From assembly GCA_948144175.1 (NCBI GenBank), contig CANXME010002090.1, forward strand, positions 201,501-265,500: 64,000 nucleotides of DNA, given 5' to 3'. The position numbers and the translations under genes are program-made. Positions 43,462-52,341 of the stretch are shown here, piece after piece. Source of the DNA: Closterium sp. NIES-65 (taxonomy: Eukaryota > Streptophyta > Zygnematophyceae > Desmidiales > Closteriaceae). The notes beneath the pieces are model-generated. The model had not been told where the DNA came from. It made no database searches and saw only the letters and a program-made list of their open reading frames with translations. Position 1 is the first letter of the stretch, and each line of letters starts with the position of its first letter.

Positions 43462-46400
43462 CTAAGAGGAGTAGGGACCCTCTATCGCCTCCGCGTAAGA
43501 GCGCGGAGTCGGGATGTCAAGTGCATCCGGGTCTCCCTCAGGGGTAAGCAGTACGGACACGAGATGAGGTGAAGCAGCTGCCAGACACTGAAACTCCTCC
43601 TGCCTGTCCTCAAGGACGTCCGTGCCAAGGGCACACTCACCCCCGACGGACGGAGGACAGACAGACTCAGACTCAGCGACAAGACTCGCAGCGTAGTCTA
43701 AGCGACAGCGAGCAGCAAAGTCGACGAGCTCTGCAACTAGAGCAGACGTAGCAGTAGACTCAAAAGAAGGGTCAGTGAGGACAGTAGCAAGGAGACGCGT
43801 GACAGTAGGACTGGCAGCACGAAGAGAGTCCGACTCCGGGTCGGGAAGAGCAGGAAGAGAGGACTCAGGAGGAGAAGGCAAAGGGGCACGCAGAGGAGCA
43901 GTGGACGGACGCAGAGACATCCGGTGCGTACCAGGGACAGGAGGAGGACGCTCACGCGAACTACGACCACTAGCGCGAGCAGGACGGACAGGCGACGTAG
44001 GGCGAGACGCAGGCTCACGACTCTCAGCAAGACCTCCAGCAGGACCAGTGTAGGGAGAAGGAGCAGGCAAAGGGGAGGTAGGCTGCAGCTGAAACTGTGG
44101 CTGGACAGGCTGCGGACACTCTAAGGGAGGAGGAGGACCAGCAGAAGGTGGAAGACCAAGAACCTGCTGAAGGAGTGGAACGAAGTACGGTCGAGGCTGC
44201 GTGGCGACGCCAGAAGCAGCAGGGACATCACCAGTACCCTCAGTAGGAGCACCCGCTCCAGCAGCACCTCCAGCAGCTCCAGAACCTCCAGCAGCACCTG
44301 GAGCACCTCCAGCAGGACCGCCAGCGGCAGTCTCAGCGCCAACACCCGCAGCAGCACCAGCTCCAGTCGAACCCGCAGGCCCAGCAGCTCCAGTACCACC
44401 AGTACGAGCACCTCCGGGACCCGCGACCGCAGCACCCTCAGCAGCCGAAGAACCTCCAGCACCAGCAGCACGACGCCAGCGCCGGGCAAACCACTCGCGC
44501 AGCTCCTGTGGAGAGAGTGGCTCCCGGCGAGACGAAGCACCCGGCGAACCTCCAGGTGGAGCACCTCCACACGCAGTACCCCCAGGCGTAGCACCCCCAG
44601 GCTCAGCACCCCCCGGCTCAGTAAGCCCTGGCTCAGGACCCCCAGGCTCAGCATCCCCAGACGTAGTACCCCAAAGCTCAGCACCCCCAGGCTCAACACC
44701 CCCAGACGCAGCACCCCCAGGCCCCGCACCCCCAGGTACACCAGTCCCAGGCTCAACACCCCCAGCGGCAGCACCCTCAGCAGCACCAGAGTCACCAGTG
44801 ACCTCGACAGGCTCGACTGCGTCTACCTGGGACACACCTGAAGGGGCAGGACCCTGAGGGGGCAGTGGGTCTACCTGAGGGGGACCTGGTACCAGGAAGA
44901 GTGGGGGTGGGGGGAGGGACGGAGTGCGGTAGGGGAAGAGGCGGTAGTAGGGGACCGACTCGTCAAACGTGACGTCCTGGGAGGACAGAACACGGCGAGA
45001 GGTGGGGTGGTAGAACTGCCACCCAGGCGCGTCAGGGGGGAACCCCAGAAAGACGCAAGGAGCAGCACGAGGGGACAGCTTGTCCGCAGACAAGTCGCGA
45101 ACAAACGCCCGAGATCCCCAGACACGGAGCGCAGACGCATCGCCAACCTTCCCCGTCCACAGCAAGGCTGGGGAGGTCTCCGGCCTGGAGACCCTGGGGT
45201 GGAGGTTGAGCTGATGCGCCGCGTACCTGACCGCAAACGGCCACAGAAAATTGGGGGCAGCCGCATGCATCATAGACGTACGAGCGACGTCCATGACCAT
45301 GCCAATGCGGCGCTCAACAATCCCATTTTGCTGCGGTGAGTCCAGAAGCGTAAAGGTCTGACGGATGCCTCGTGCACGACAGAAGGCTCGCAGAAGGCCA
45401 GAGTAAAACTCTCCGCCTCTGTCCGAGTGCAGACGCAAAACAAGAAAGTCCGAGCCAAAGCTCCTCCTGAGCTGGAGACGAGCGCGGATCCAGTCGATCA
45501 ACACCTCAGTGACATCACCCTTGCTGCGCAAGGGGAAGACTGTGGTGTAACGCGAGTAGTCGTCAACAACGAGCAGAAAGTAGCGCTCGTGACCCTGTCC
45601 ACGGACGCGGGCTGGGCCCCACACGTCCATGTGAAGCGTCTGCAACGGGGCCTCTGTCGGAGGAAACTGGGAGGAGTGGGGGGCAGCCCGCTGGCGCCCC
45701 TCGACACAGGGGACACAGGCAGGGCCAGGGCCCTGAGGAAGGGGAGGGAGGGACCGGGGGAGACCAGACACAAGAAGACGGGAGGCCATGCCTCTGAGCC
45801 GAAGCAGAGAGGGGTGGCCAAGGCGGTGGTGCCAGAGGAGAGTCTCGTGAGACAGGAGACGACACGAACAGGGGGCAGACTCAGGACCAGACCTGGACGC
45901 CGCAGCAAACACCTGACCCGACGCAGCTACCCTACCAGACTCAGCAACTGGAGAGGACGCAGTGGTCAGTGTGTACAGGCTCGACCCTGGCCGACGGGTT
46001 AACGTAGCCAGGTGCCGGCCTGTGCTAGCCTCAGTACAGTGCGTCACCCGTTGACGCGCAGGAGTGAACTGGTGTACTCCCCCATCTTGTAGGTCAGCAC
46101 TACTCACCAGGTTTGTCGAGAACGAGCGGAGGTAGAGACCAGACAGGGTGCCAGAGGGAGCCGCCGGACAAGGGAGGACTGTGGAGAAGTGAGACAGGAC
46201 AGGACCCCCAAAGGGGTCAGCCAGAGACACCGCAACCGGCCGACTAAGCGGCGTGAGTGTGGTGCGGTCTCGAAAGAAGGAGCGAGACGCCCCAGAGTCA
46301 AGGGTGAAGGTGAGGGAGGCCGAAGCCGACGTAGTACCTGAGAGCACAGACTCACCAGTACCTGAGGACGCAGACACACCAGCACCTAGAGCAGCAGCGT

Positions 46401-47877
46401 CGCACGCACCTAGGGCAGCAGCCGTACCAGTACCTAGAGTAGCAGTCTCAATGCCCGGATCGGGCGGGGAACACCGGTAACAGTCACCCTCATCACTAAT
46501 AGACACATCATACATGGCAGAAAGAATAGCATCAAAGTCAAGATCAAAGATGGCCACACCCGCCCTAGACAGCTCGCCCCAGCGAGGGATCTCTGAGGCC
46601 TCCGGGAACTGGTGACGCCACGCGTCCGTCAGGCGGCCAAAGCAGCGCTGGGTGGGGTGCGCACCCCCACACTGCTCACCCGCACGGTCGCCGTTGCGCA
46701 GGACGTAAGTGCACGGACCAAAACCCCCACCCCGCTGGCGTGCAGTGTACCACTTACGGAGCTGCTGAGGTGACAGGGTCTCACGACCGCGCTGCTGCTG
46801 CTGGAGCGAGCCACCACCGGAGCCACTCCTCTTCGACGACCCGCGACCAGCTCTACCGCCACCCCCACCGCCTCCGCCTCCTCCGCTGCCTCCACCACTG
46901 CCGCCGCCTCCGCCGCCGCCTCCACCGCCGCCTCCTCCGCCACCTCCGCTCCCACCGCCACCGCCGCCGCCGCCTCCGCCTGCACTGCCGCCACCGAACC
47001 CTCCACCCCCACCTCCACTCCCACCGCCACCCCCACTCCCCCCACAGCCTCCACCTCCACCTCCACCGCCCGCTCCTCCAGCTCCCTTGCCCCCCTTGCC
47101 CTTGCAAGGGCGGCGTCTCCTGATAGGGGCAGACGCCGCGCCGACCGACTCAAGAGCAAGGAGGTCGGCCGCAGCAGCAGAGGCAACAGAGGGCAGCAGG
47201 GGGGAGGGAGAACACCCGTCAAAGATGGGGGTGCGCGGGTCACCTCGAGAGGCTCCTACAGCGACGATGCTCTTCTCTATCGCTAGGAGGACCTTTTCGA
47301 GGAGGTCTACGGTGAGCGTGGTGGGAAAGACTGAGAGAAAGTGGTCCCTGACTACGCGAAGGGAGTCAGGGAGGCGAGTGACTAGGAAGTACAGAGTGAT
47401 GTACATGGGGGGGGGGTTCGCGGCGTAGAAGTCAGCAGGGAGTGCAGCGCGGTAGCGAGTGTCACTAGTGCGGAGGTGCGTGATGAGGTCAGCTACGGTG
47501 GGAAAAGCAGCAAGGTCAGGGAAGAGGTACGGCAGCATGAGACGGCTCAGTGCAGCAGTGGCAGGGGAGGAGTAGCGCGCGACTACAGCGTCGTACAAGG
47601 TCTGAGCACTCTTGTACTGGCTAAAGTGCGCACGCTCTGAGGTAGGGAGGTGGCGACGCACAGCAAGACGTGCACCAGCGTCGCGCGTGGCCCACTGGGA
47701 GCGAACAGTGGCGTCAGCATTAGCAGCAGGGGCAGGGGAAGCGCCAGAGGTAAGGTCAAAGAGAGAGAGGCCGTCTGCCCTATCGCACTGTAGGAACAAC
47801 TGCAGGTCGTCGACCCAGACCTCAAAGTCTACAGCTCGTCCCTCAGCGTCAAACGTGAGGACACTAGGGGTAGCCAT
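43462..47877 (-). CDS. Copia gag-pol of element 4, gag to start of RT
   Basis: A 1471-codon open frame from ATG at 47877 (MATPSVLTFDAEGRA) to the amber codon at 43462-43464. Order: capsid-like gag (VDDLQLFLQCDRADG; HFSQYKSAQTLYDAVVARYSS), a long poly-Gly tract (about 46850-47090), a Cys/His motif CGGAHPTQRC that is not the usual CCHC spacing, protease DSGASRSFF (46280), GAG-pre-integrase (HHRLGHPSLLRLRG), integrase with DVWGP, HSDRGGEF and QQNGIVERR, then an extended Ala/Gly/Glu/Pro linker (44120-44840) and the RT entry. In this family gag and pol share a single frame. The frame also stays open upstream to 48567 through the leader, but that part is repeat and has no ATG of its own that fits gag. 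Confidence 0.9.
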   Translation of the reverse strand: MATPSVLTFDAEGRAVDFEVWVDDLQLFLQCDRADGLSLFDLTSGASPAPAANADATVRSQWATRDAGARLAVRRHLPTSERAHFSQYKSAQTLYDAVVARYSSPATAALSRLMLPYLFPDLAAFPTVADLITHLRTSDTRYRAALPADFYAANPPPMYITLYFLVTRLPDSLRVVRDHFLSVFPTTLTVDLLEKVLLAIEKSIVAVGASRGDPRTPIFDGCSPSPLLPSVASAAAADLLALESVGAASAPIRRRRPCKGKGGKGAGGAGGGGGGGGCGGSGGGGGSGGGGGGFGGGSAGGGGGGGGGGSGGGGGGGGGGGGGGGGSGGGSGGGGGGGGGGRAGRGSSKRSGSGGGSLQQQQRGRETLSPQQLRKWYTARQRGGGFGPCTYVLRNGDRAGEQCGGAHPTQRCFGRLTDAWRHQFPEASEIPRWGELSRAGVAIFDLDFDAILSAMYDVSISDEGDCYRCSPPDPGIETATLGTGTAAALGACDAAALGAGVSASSGTGESVLSGTTSASASLTFTLDSGASRSFFRDRTTLTPLSRPVAVSLADPFGGPVLSHFSTVLPCPAAPSGTLSGLYLRSFSTNLVSSADLQDGGVHQFTPARQRVTHCTEASTGRHLATLTRRPGSSLYTLTTASSPVAESGRVAASGQVFAAASRSGPESAPCSCRLLSHETLLWHHRLGHPSLLRLRGMASRLLVSGLPRSLPPLPQGPGPACVPCVEGRQRAAPHSSQFPPTEAPLQTLHMDVWGPARVRGQGHERYFLLVVDDYSRYTTVFPLRSKGDVTEVLIDWIRARLQLRRSFGSDFLVLRLHSDRGGEFYSGLLRAFCRARGIRQTFTLLDSPQQNGIVERRIGMVMDVARTSMMHAAAPNFLWPFAVRYAAHQLNLHPRVSRPETSPALLWTGKVGDASALRVWGSRAFVRDLSADKLSPRAAPCVFLGFPPDAPGWQFYHPTSRRVLSSQDVTFDESVPYYRLFPYRTPSLPPPPLFLVPGPPQVDPLPPQGPAPSGVSQVDAVEPVEVTGDSGAAEGAAAGGVEPGTGVPGGAGPGGAASGGVEPGGAELWGTTSGDAEPGGPEPGLTEPGGAEPGGATPGGTACGGAPPGGSPGASSRREPLSPQELREWFARRWRRAAGAGGSSAAEGAAVAGPGGARTGGTGAAGPAGSTGAGAAAGVGAETAAGGPAGGAPGAAGGSGAAGGAAGAGAPTEGTGDVPAASGVATQPRPYFVPLLQQVLGLPPSAGPPPPLECPQPVQPQFQLQPTSPLPAPSPYTGPAGGLAESREPASRPTSPVRPARASGRSSRERPPPVPGTHRMSLRPSTAPLRAPLPSPPESSLPALPDPESDSLRAASPTVTRLLATVLTDPSFESTATSALVAELVDFAARCRLDYAASLVAESESVCPPSVGGECALGTDVLEDRQEEFQCLAAASPHLVSVLLTPEGDPDALDIPTPRSYAEAIEGPYSS

Positions 47878-47879
47878 GA

Positions 47880-48900
47880 CTACAGATGACGAGCAGTGTA
47901 AACAGTAGGGGAGGGAGGGCCGTGCAGGGAAAGAAGGCACTGTGCTCACCAGACAGGGCAGCTCTGACGGTCCTGCTGCTGGGCGGCTTGGTGGCAGAGC
48001 GGCTCGGCGGCAGGGCAGCTCGGCGGCAGGGCGGCTCGGCTTCCGGGCGGCTCGGCGGCAGGGTGGCTCGGCGGCAGGGCGGCTCGGCTTCCGGGCTGCT
48101 CGGCGGCAGGGCAGCTCGGCGGCAGGGCAGCTCGGCGGCTGGGCGGCTCGGCTTCCGGGCGGCTCGGCGGCAGGGCGGCTCGGCTTGCTGGCGGCTCGGC
48201 GGCAGGGCGGCTCTCGTGCAGGGCGGCGCGGCGGCGCTCTGTGTAGGTATGGCGGCGGGTGAGCCGCAGTTAGGGCGGCGGGTGCGCCGCAGGTAGGTCG
48301 GCGGGTGGCCGCAGGTAGGGCGGCGGGTGCGCCACAGGTAGGTTGGCGGGTGGCCGCAGGTAGGGCGGCGGGTGCGCCACAGGTAGGTCGGCGGGTGGCC
48401 GCAGGTAGGGCGGCAGGTAGGGCCGCAGGTAGGTCGGCGGAGGGCCGTAGGTAAGGGCGGCGACGGGCCGTAGGTAAGGGCGGCGACGGGCCGTAGGTAA
48501 GGGCGGCGACGGGCCGTAGGTAGGGCGGCGACGGGCCGTAGGTAAGGGCGGCGACGAGCCGGTGCAAGGCCGGTGCGAAGCCGCGGGTAAGGGCGGCGAC
48601 GGGCCGGGGCGGCGCGAAGCCGCAGGTAAGGGCGGCGACGGGCCGGGGCGGCTTGAAGCCGCAGGTAGAGGCGGCGCGAAGCCGCGAGAAAGGCGGCGAC
48701 GGGCCTGGGCGACGCGAGGCCGCAGGTGAGGGCGGCGCAAAGCCGCGGGTAAGGGCGGCGACGGGCCGGGAAAAAAACGCGGCGCGCCGCAGCCGCTAGG
48801 GCGGCTCGACGCGACCGTGAGGGCGGCGCGACGGGCCGCTAGGTGCGACTCGACGGGCCGCTAAAAAAAAGGCAGGCGCGACTCGAGGCGCGCTTCGGTG
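47880..48900 (-). repeat. GC-rich leader repeats of element 4
   Basis: GGCGGCTCGGC-type units (47975-48235), GGGCGGCGGGTGCGCC units (48270-48420) and GGGCCGTAGGTAAGGGCGGCGAC units (48440-48560), then larger diverged units to 48900. Confidence 0.85.
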
Positions 48901-48943
48901 GGCCCAAGGAACAGTCCCTAGGAGGGGACCTGCTCTGATACCA

Positions 48944-49075
48944 TGTGAGAATGAGAACGAGAATGAATCAACTATGAATGAAGTGGGTACATATAGGAAA
49001 CCCTAAATGGGTTGTACCCCCTATGGGATACCCCACTATAGCCTACACAACCGCATAAGCTAGAATGTTCTGACA
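48944..49075 (-). repeat. 5' LTR of element 4
   Basis: Same as 41591-41722 except AACGAG for AACAAG near the start. Confidence 0.93.
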
Positions 49076-50723
49076 CCCAGCTCTGCTGTGGACGGGGAAG
49101 GTCGGCGATGCGTCTGCGTTCCGTGTCTGGGGATCTCGGGCGTTTGTCCGCGACTTGTCTGCGAACAAGCTGTCCCCTCGTGCTGCTCCCTGTGTCTTCC
49201 TTGGCTTCCCCCCTGACGCACCAGGGTGGCAGTTCTACCACCCCTCCTCTCGTCGTGTTCTGTCCTCCCAGGACGTCACGTTCGACGAGTCAGTCCCCTT
49301 CTACCGCCTCTTCCCCTACCGCACTCCTTCCCTCCCCTCGCCACCGCACTTCCTCGTGCCAGGTCCCCCCCCGGTAGACCCCCTTCCCCCTCAGGGTCCT
49401 GCCCCTTCAGGTGTGTCCCAGGTAGACGCAGTCGAGCCGGTCGAGGTTGCTGGTGACTCTGGTACTGCTGCGGGTGCTGAGCCTGGGGGTGCTGACTCTG
49501 AGGGTGCTGCGCGCGTGGGTGCTGAGCCTGGGGGTGCTGAGTCTGGGGGTACTGCGACTGGGGGTGCTAAGCCTGGGGGTACTGCAACTGGGGGTGCTGG
49601 GCTTGGGGGTGCTGAGCCTGGGGGTGCTGAGCCTGGGAGTGCTGAGCCCGGGGGTGCTGCGTCTGGAGCTGCTGAGCCTGGAGGTGCGGAGCCTGTGGTC
49701 GCTGGACCTCCCCTTGTGGCGTCTGGTGGTGCTGAGTCTGGAGGTTCTCCGGGTGCTTTGTCTCGGCGGGAGCCCCTCTCTCCACAGGAGCTGCGCGAGT
49801 GGTTAACTCGCCGCTGGAGCCGTAATGCTGGAGCTGGAGCTTCTTCGGCCGCTGAGGGTGCTGGTGCCGCCGGTCCCGGAGCTGCTGAGCCTGCGGGTCC
49901 GACTGGAGCTAGAGCTACTAAGGGTGTTGGTGCTGAGACTACTGCTCTCCGTCCTGGCGGTGGTCCTGCTGCGGGTGCTGCTAGTGCTGCTGGAGGTCCT
50001 GCAGCTGGAGGTGCTGTTGGCGCTGGTGCTGCCTCTGAGGGTGCTGGTGCTGTCCCTGCTGTGTCTGGAGTTGCCGCGCGGCCTCGGCCGTACTTTGTTC
50101 CGCTCCTGCAGCAGGTTCTTGGTCTTTCTCCTCCTGTAGAGTGTCCACCGCCTGTCCAGTCTCAGTCACAGTTAGAGCCCGCCTCCCCTCTGCCTGCTCC
50201 CTCTCCTTACACTGGTCCTACTGGAGGTCTTGCTGAGCGTCGTGAGCCTGCGTCTCGTCCCGCGTCGCCTGTTCGTGCTTCTCGCGCTAGTGGTCGCGGT
50301 TCGCGTCAGCGTCCTCCTCCTGTCCCTGGCACGCACCGGATGTCTTTGCGTCCATCCACTGCTCCTCTGCGTGCCCCTTTGCCTTCTCCTCCTGAGTCCT
50401 CTCTCCCTGCGCTGGCCGACCCGGAGTCGGACACTCTTCGTGCTGCCAGTCCTACTGTCACGCGTCTCCTTGCTACTGTCGTCACTGACCCCTCTTTTGA
50501 GTCCACTGCTAGGTTTGCTCTTGCTGCTGAGCTCGTCGACTTTGCTGCTCGCTGTCGTCTAGACTACGCTGCTAGCCTTGTTGCTGAGTCTGCGTCTGTC
50601 TGTCCTCCGTCCGTCGGGGGTGAGTGTGCTCTTGGCACGGACGTCCTTTGTGAGAGTACGACGGCTTATGCCAGCTATGCTTGCTTGCCTTTACTTTATC
50701 ATGCTATTTCTAGCATAGGATAA
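49076..50723 (+). pseudogene. Right half of element 3 pol: integrase end, linker, RT start
   Basis: Encodes ADKLSPRAAPCVFLGF-type integrase tail (here ANKLSPR), the GGAEPGGA-type linker, then SLVAESASVCPPSVGGECALGTDVL before running into the foreign LTR at 50649, where the frame ends after about 24 unrelated residues. Confidence 0.85.
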
Positions 50724-51871
50724 TTATATGCATGCATGAATTGCTTGATTTCGTAGGCTAGGTGCTTTCCTATATTTTATTATAGTTATAGCACCGAGCT
50801 AGGTTGCGTGCACCGAATTCTGGCTTTTCGGTTGCCACCGAATTGCCTTCTACCGAATTCGGTAAGGATCCGTTCGGGACGCTACGCGGCCCGCGGAACC
50901 TTCGCGTAACACCGGGTTAAGGGGCCTTGTGTCGAGCCTATATATAGCCTCGTGTTGTACCCAGGTGAAGACATTCAATTCGACTCAATTCTCATTCTCT
51001 TTTCTGAACTCGATCCTAGAGCCTCACACTTGGTAATCAGAGCCTGTTTAGACGCGAAGTTTTTCGAACGCTAAAACCTAGCTTTTAAAACCGCGGGGGC
51101 GACGACGGGAAGCGCCGATTTCGGGTACGTAAACCAGTTCCGCGCTATTTTCTAACGTCCCCCTCGAACCGGTTTTCGAACACTCATCAGGTCCAGTAGC
51201 GAAAAAGTTGGAATTTTGACCGTCGGATCGATTCGAATCTCAACGGCCTCGAGAATTTCGCCCAAAGAAGTTGGAATTTGGAGCGTCGGATCGAATTTCT
51301 TCTCAACGGCCGAGATCAGACGCGAATTTCAACTAAGGAAGAATTACGCGACCTACAGAATCAGCCCTCGTCATTTCTGCAGTCAACTCGACTCACAGTA
51401 AGATGACCAGCGCCTAAAATTTATTTATTTTCGTTGCAAATCTTCCTATAAATCGCCAAATGGAGGAAAACGGTGATAATTCCGTACGGAAAATTACGGA
51501 GTTACACACCGGCTTGGACCAGACGCGAGCGGCACTCCAGCGAATAGAGGCGCTTCTCGCGAACCAGTCGGCAGCCGCCACAGCAGCAGCGACCACAGCG
51601 ACTGCAGCACCGACAACTCCAGCAGTAGAGGCGACACCGACATTTCACGGACCAATGGCACCACTTTCGCCGAACCTCGAAGCAGCACGACCGAGGCTCC
51701 CGGAGGCGTTCGATCCAAGCGCGAAGGGATCCGACGTCTGGCGATTCGTGGCCACCCTCGAAATTTACTTCGAGGCCAATGGCTGTTCGACCCGCAACAC
51801 GACGCAGCAAGGATTCGGCTCGCAGCGACACTGTTACGTGGACCGGCTCTCGAATGGATTTACTACACCGA
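50649..51871 (+). mobile_element. 5' end of a Ty3/gypsy-type element
   Basis: LTR 50649-51028 (380 bp, TGTGAGAGTACG...GCCTCACA) inserted in element 3. A TATATATAG at about 50940 may be its TATA box. A primer-site-like TTGGTAATCAGAGC follows at 51029. A gag-like frame begins at 51460 (MEENGDNSVRKITELHTG) with LPEAFDPSAKGSDVWRFVATL and EIYFEANG, as in Ty3-type gag, and is cut by the LTR of element 5 at 51872. Family assignment rests on the gag motif only. Confidence 0.65.
51460..51871 (+). pseudogene. Truncated Ty3-type gag
   Basis: About 137 codons: coiled-coil-like N-terminus (TGLDQTRAALQRIEALLANQ), Ala/Thr-rich spacer, then a retrotransposon gag start (RLPEAFDPSAKGSDVWRF). The stop is contributed by the inserted LTR. 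The last residues after about FEANGCSTRN may already be frame-shifted. Confidence 0.65.
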
Positions 51872-52148
51872 TGTGAAAGAAACTAGAACGAGAATGAATG
51901 AACTATGAATGAAGTGAGTACATATAGGAAACCCTGATTGGGTTGTACCCCCTATGGGATACCCCACTATAGCCTACACAAATATATAAGCTATAATGTT
52001 CTGACAAACCCCCATAGGCAAAGTGGGGGACAACAAGGGGTCACAAGACCAGTCAAGCAAAGCAAAGCAAAGCTCAGGGTGGATCACAAAGTCACCACAC
52101 ATTCCGAGCACAAGTTCAAAGGCCAGAAGGCCAGTTCACATGCAAGAT

Positions 52149-52288
<140 letters not shown>

Positions 52289-52341
52289 AGAGGCTAAGCA
52301 AGCAAGAGCAAGAGTATATATATGTGACAGTACAAGCAAGG

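Larger units (their letters stand above)
41591..49075 (-). mobile_element. Ty1/copia element 4, nearly intact, nested in element 3
   Basis: 7485 bp with a perfect CCCAG target duplication (41586-41590 and 49076-49080). LTRs at 41591-41722 and 48944-49075 are 132 bp and differ by one base by eye. The primer site next to the upper LTR is TGGTATCAGAGCA (initiator Met); the purine tract is CCTATGGGGGTG. A GC-rich repeat leader (47880-48900) precedes a gag-pol frame interrupted only by one amber codon. The best candidate in the window for a recently active copy. Confidence 0.94.
40436..50648 (+). mobile_element. Ty1/copia element 3 fragment, split by element 4 and cut by a Ty3-type LTR
   Basis: Left part 40436-41590 holds protease (FTLDSGASRSFF) through integrase; right part 49076-50648 continues the same integrase and reaches the start of the RT region (GGECALGTDVL). 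The two parts join exactly if element 4 and one copy of its CCCAG duplication are removed. The left end lacks LTR and gag, and the right end stops at the Ty3-type LTR at 50649. TAG at 40888-40890 interrupts pol. Its sequence is very close to element 1. Confidence 0.87.

Noticed and set aside
43737..44857. Long alternative frames over the integrase-RT linker on both strands
   Set aside because: Caused by GC-rich codon repeats; the same happens at 22771-23793, 37130-37847, 49447-50139 and 54528-55237.
47878..48567. In-frame extension of element 4 gag upstream of the ATG at 47877
   Set aside because: It is translated leader minisatellite without a conserved start; related elements begin at the equivalent ATG.
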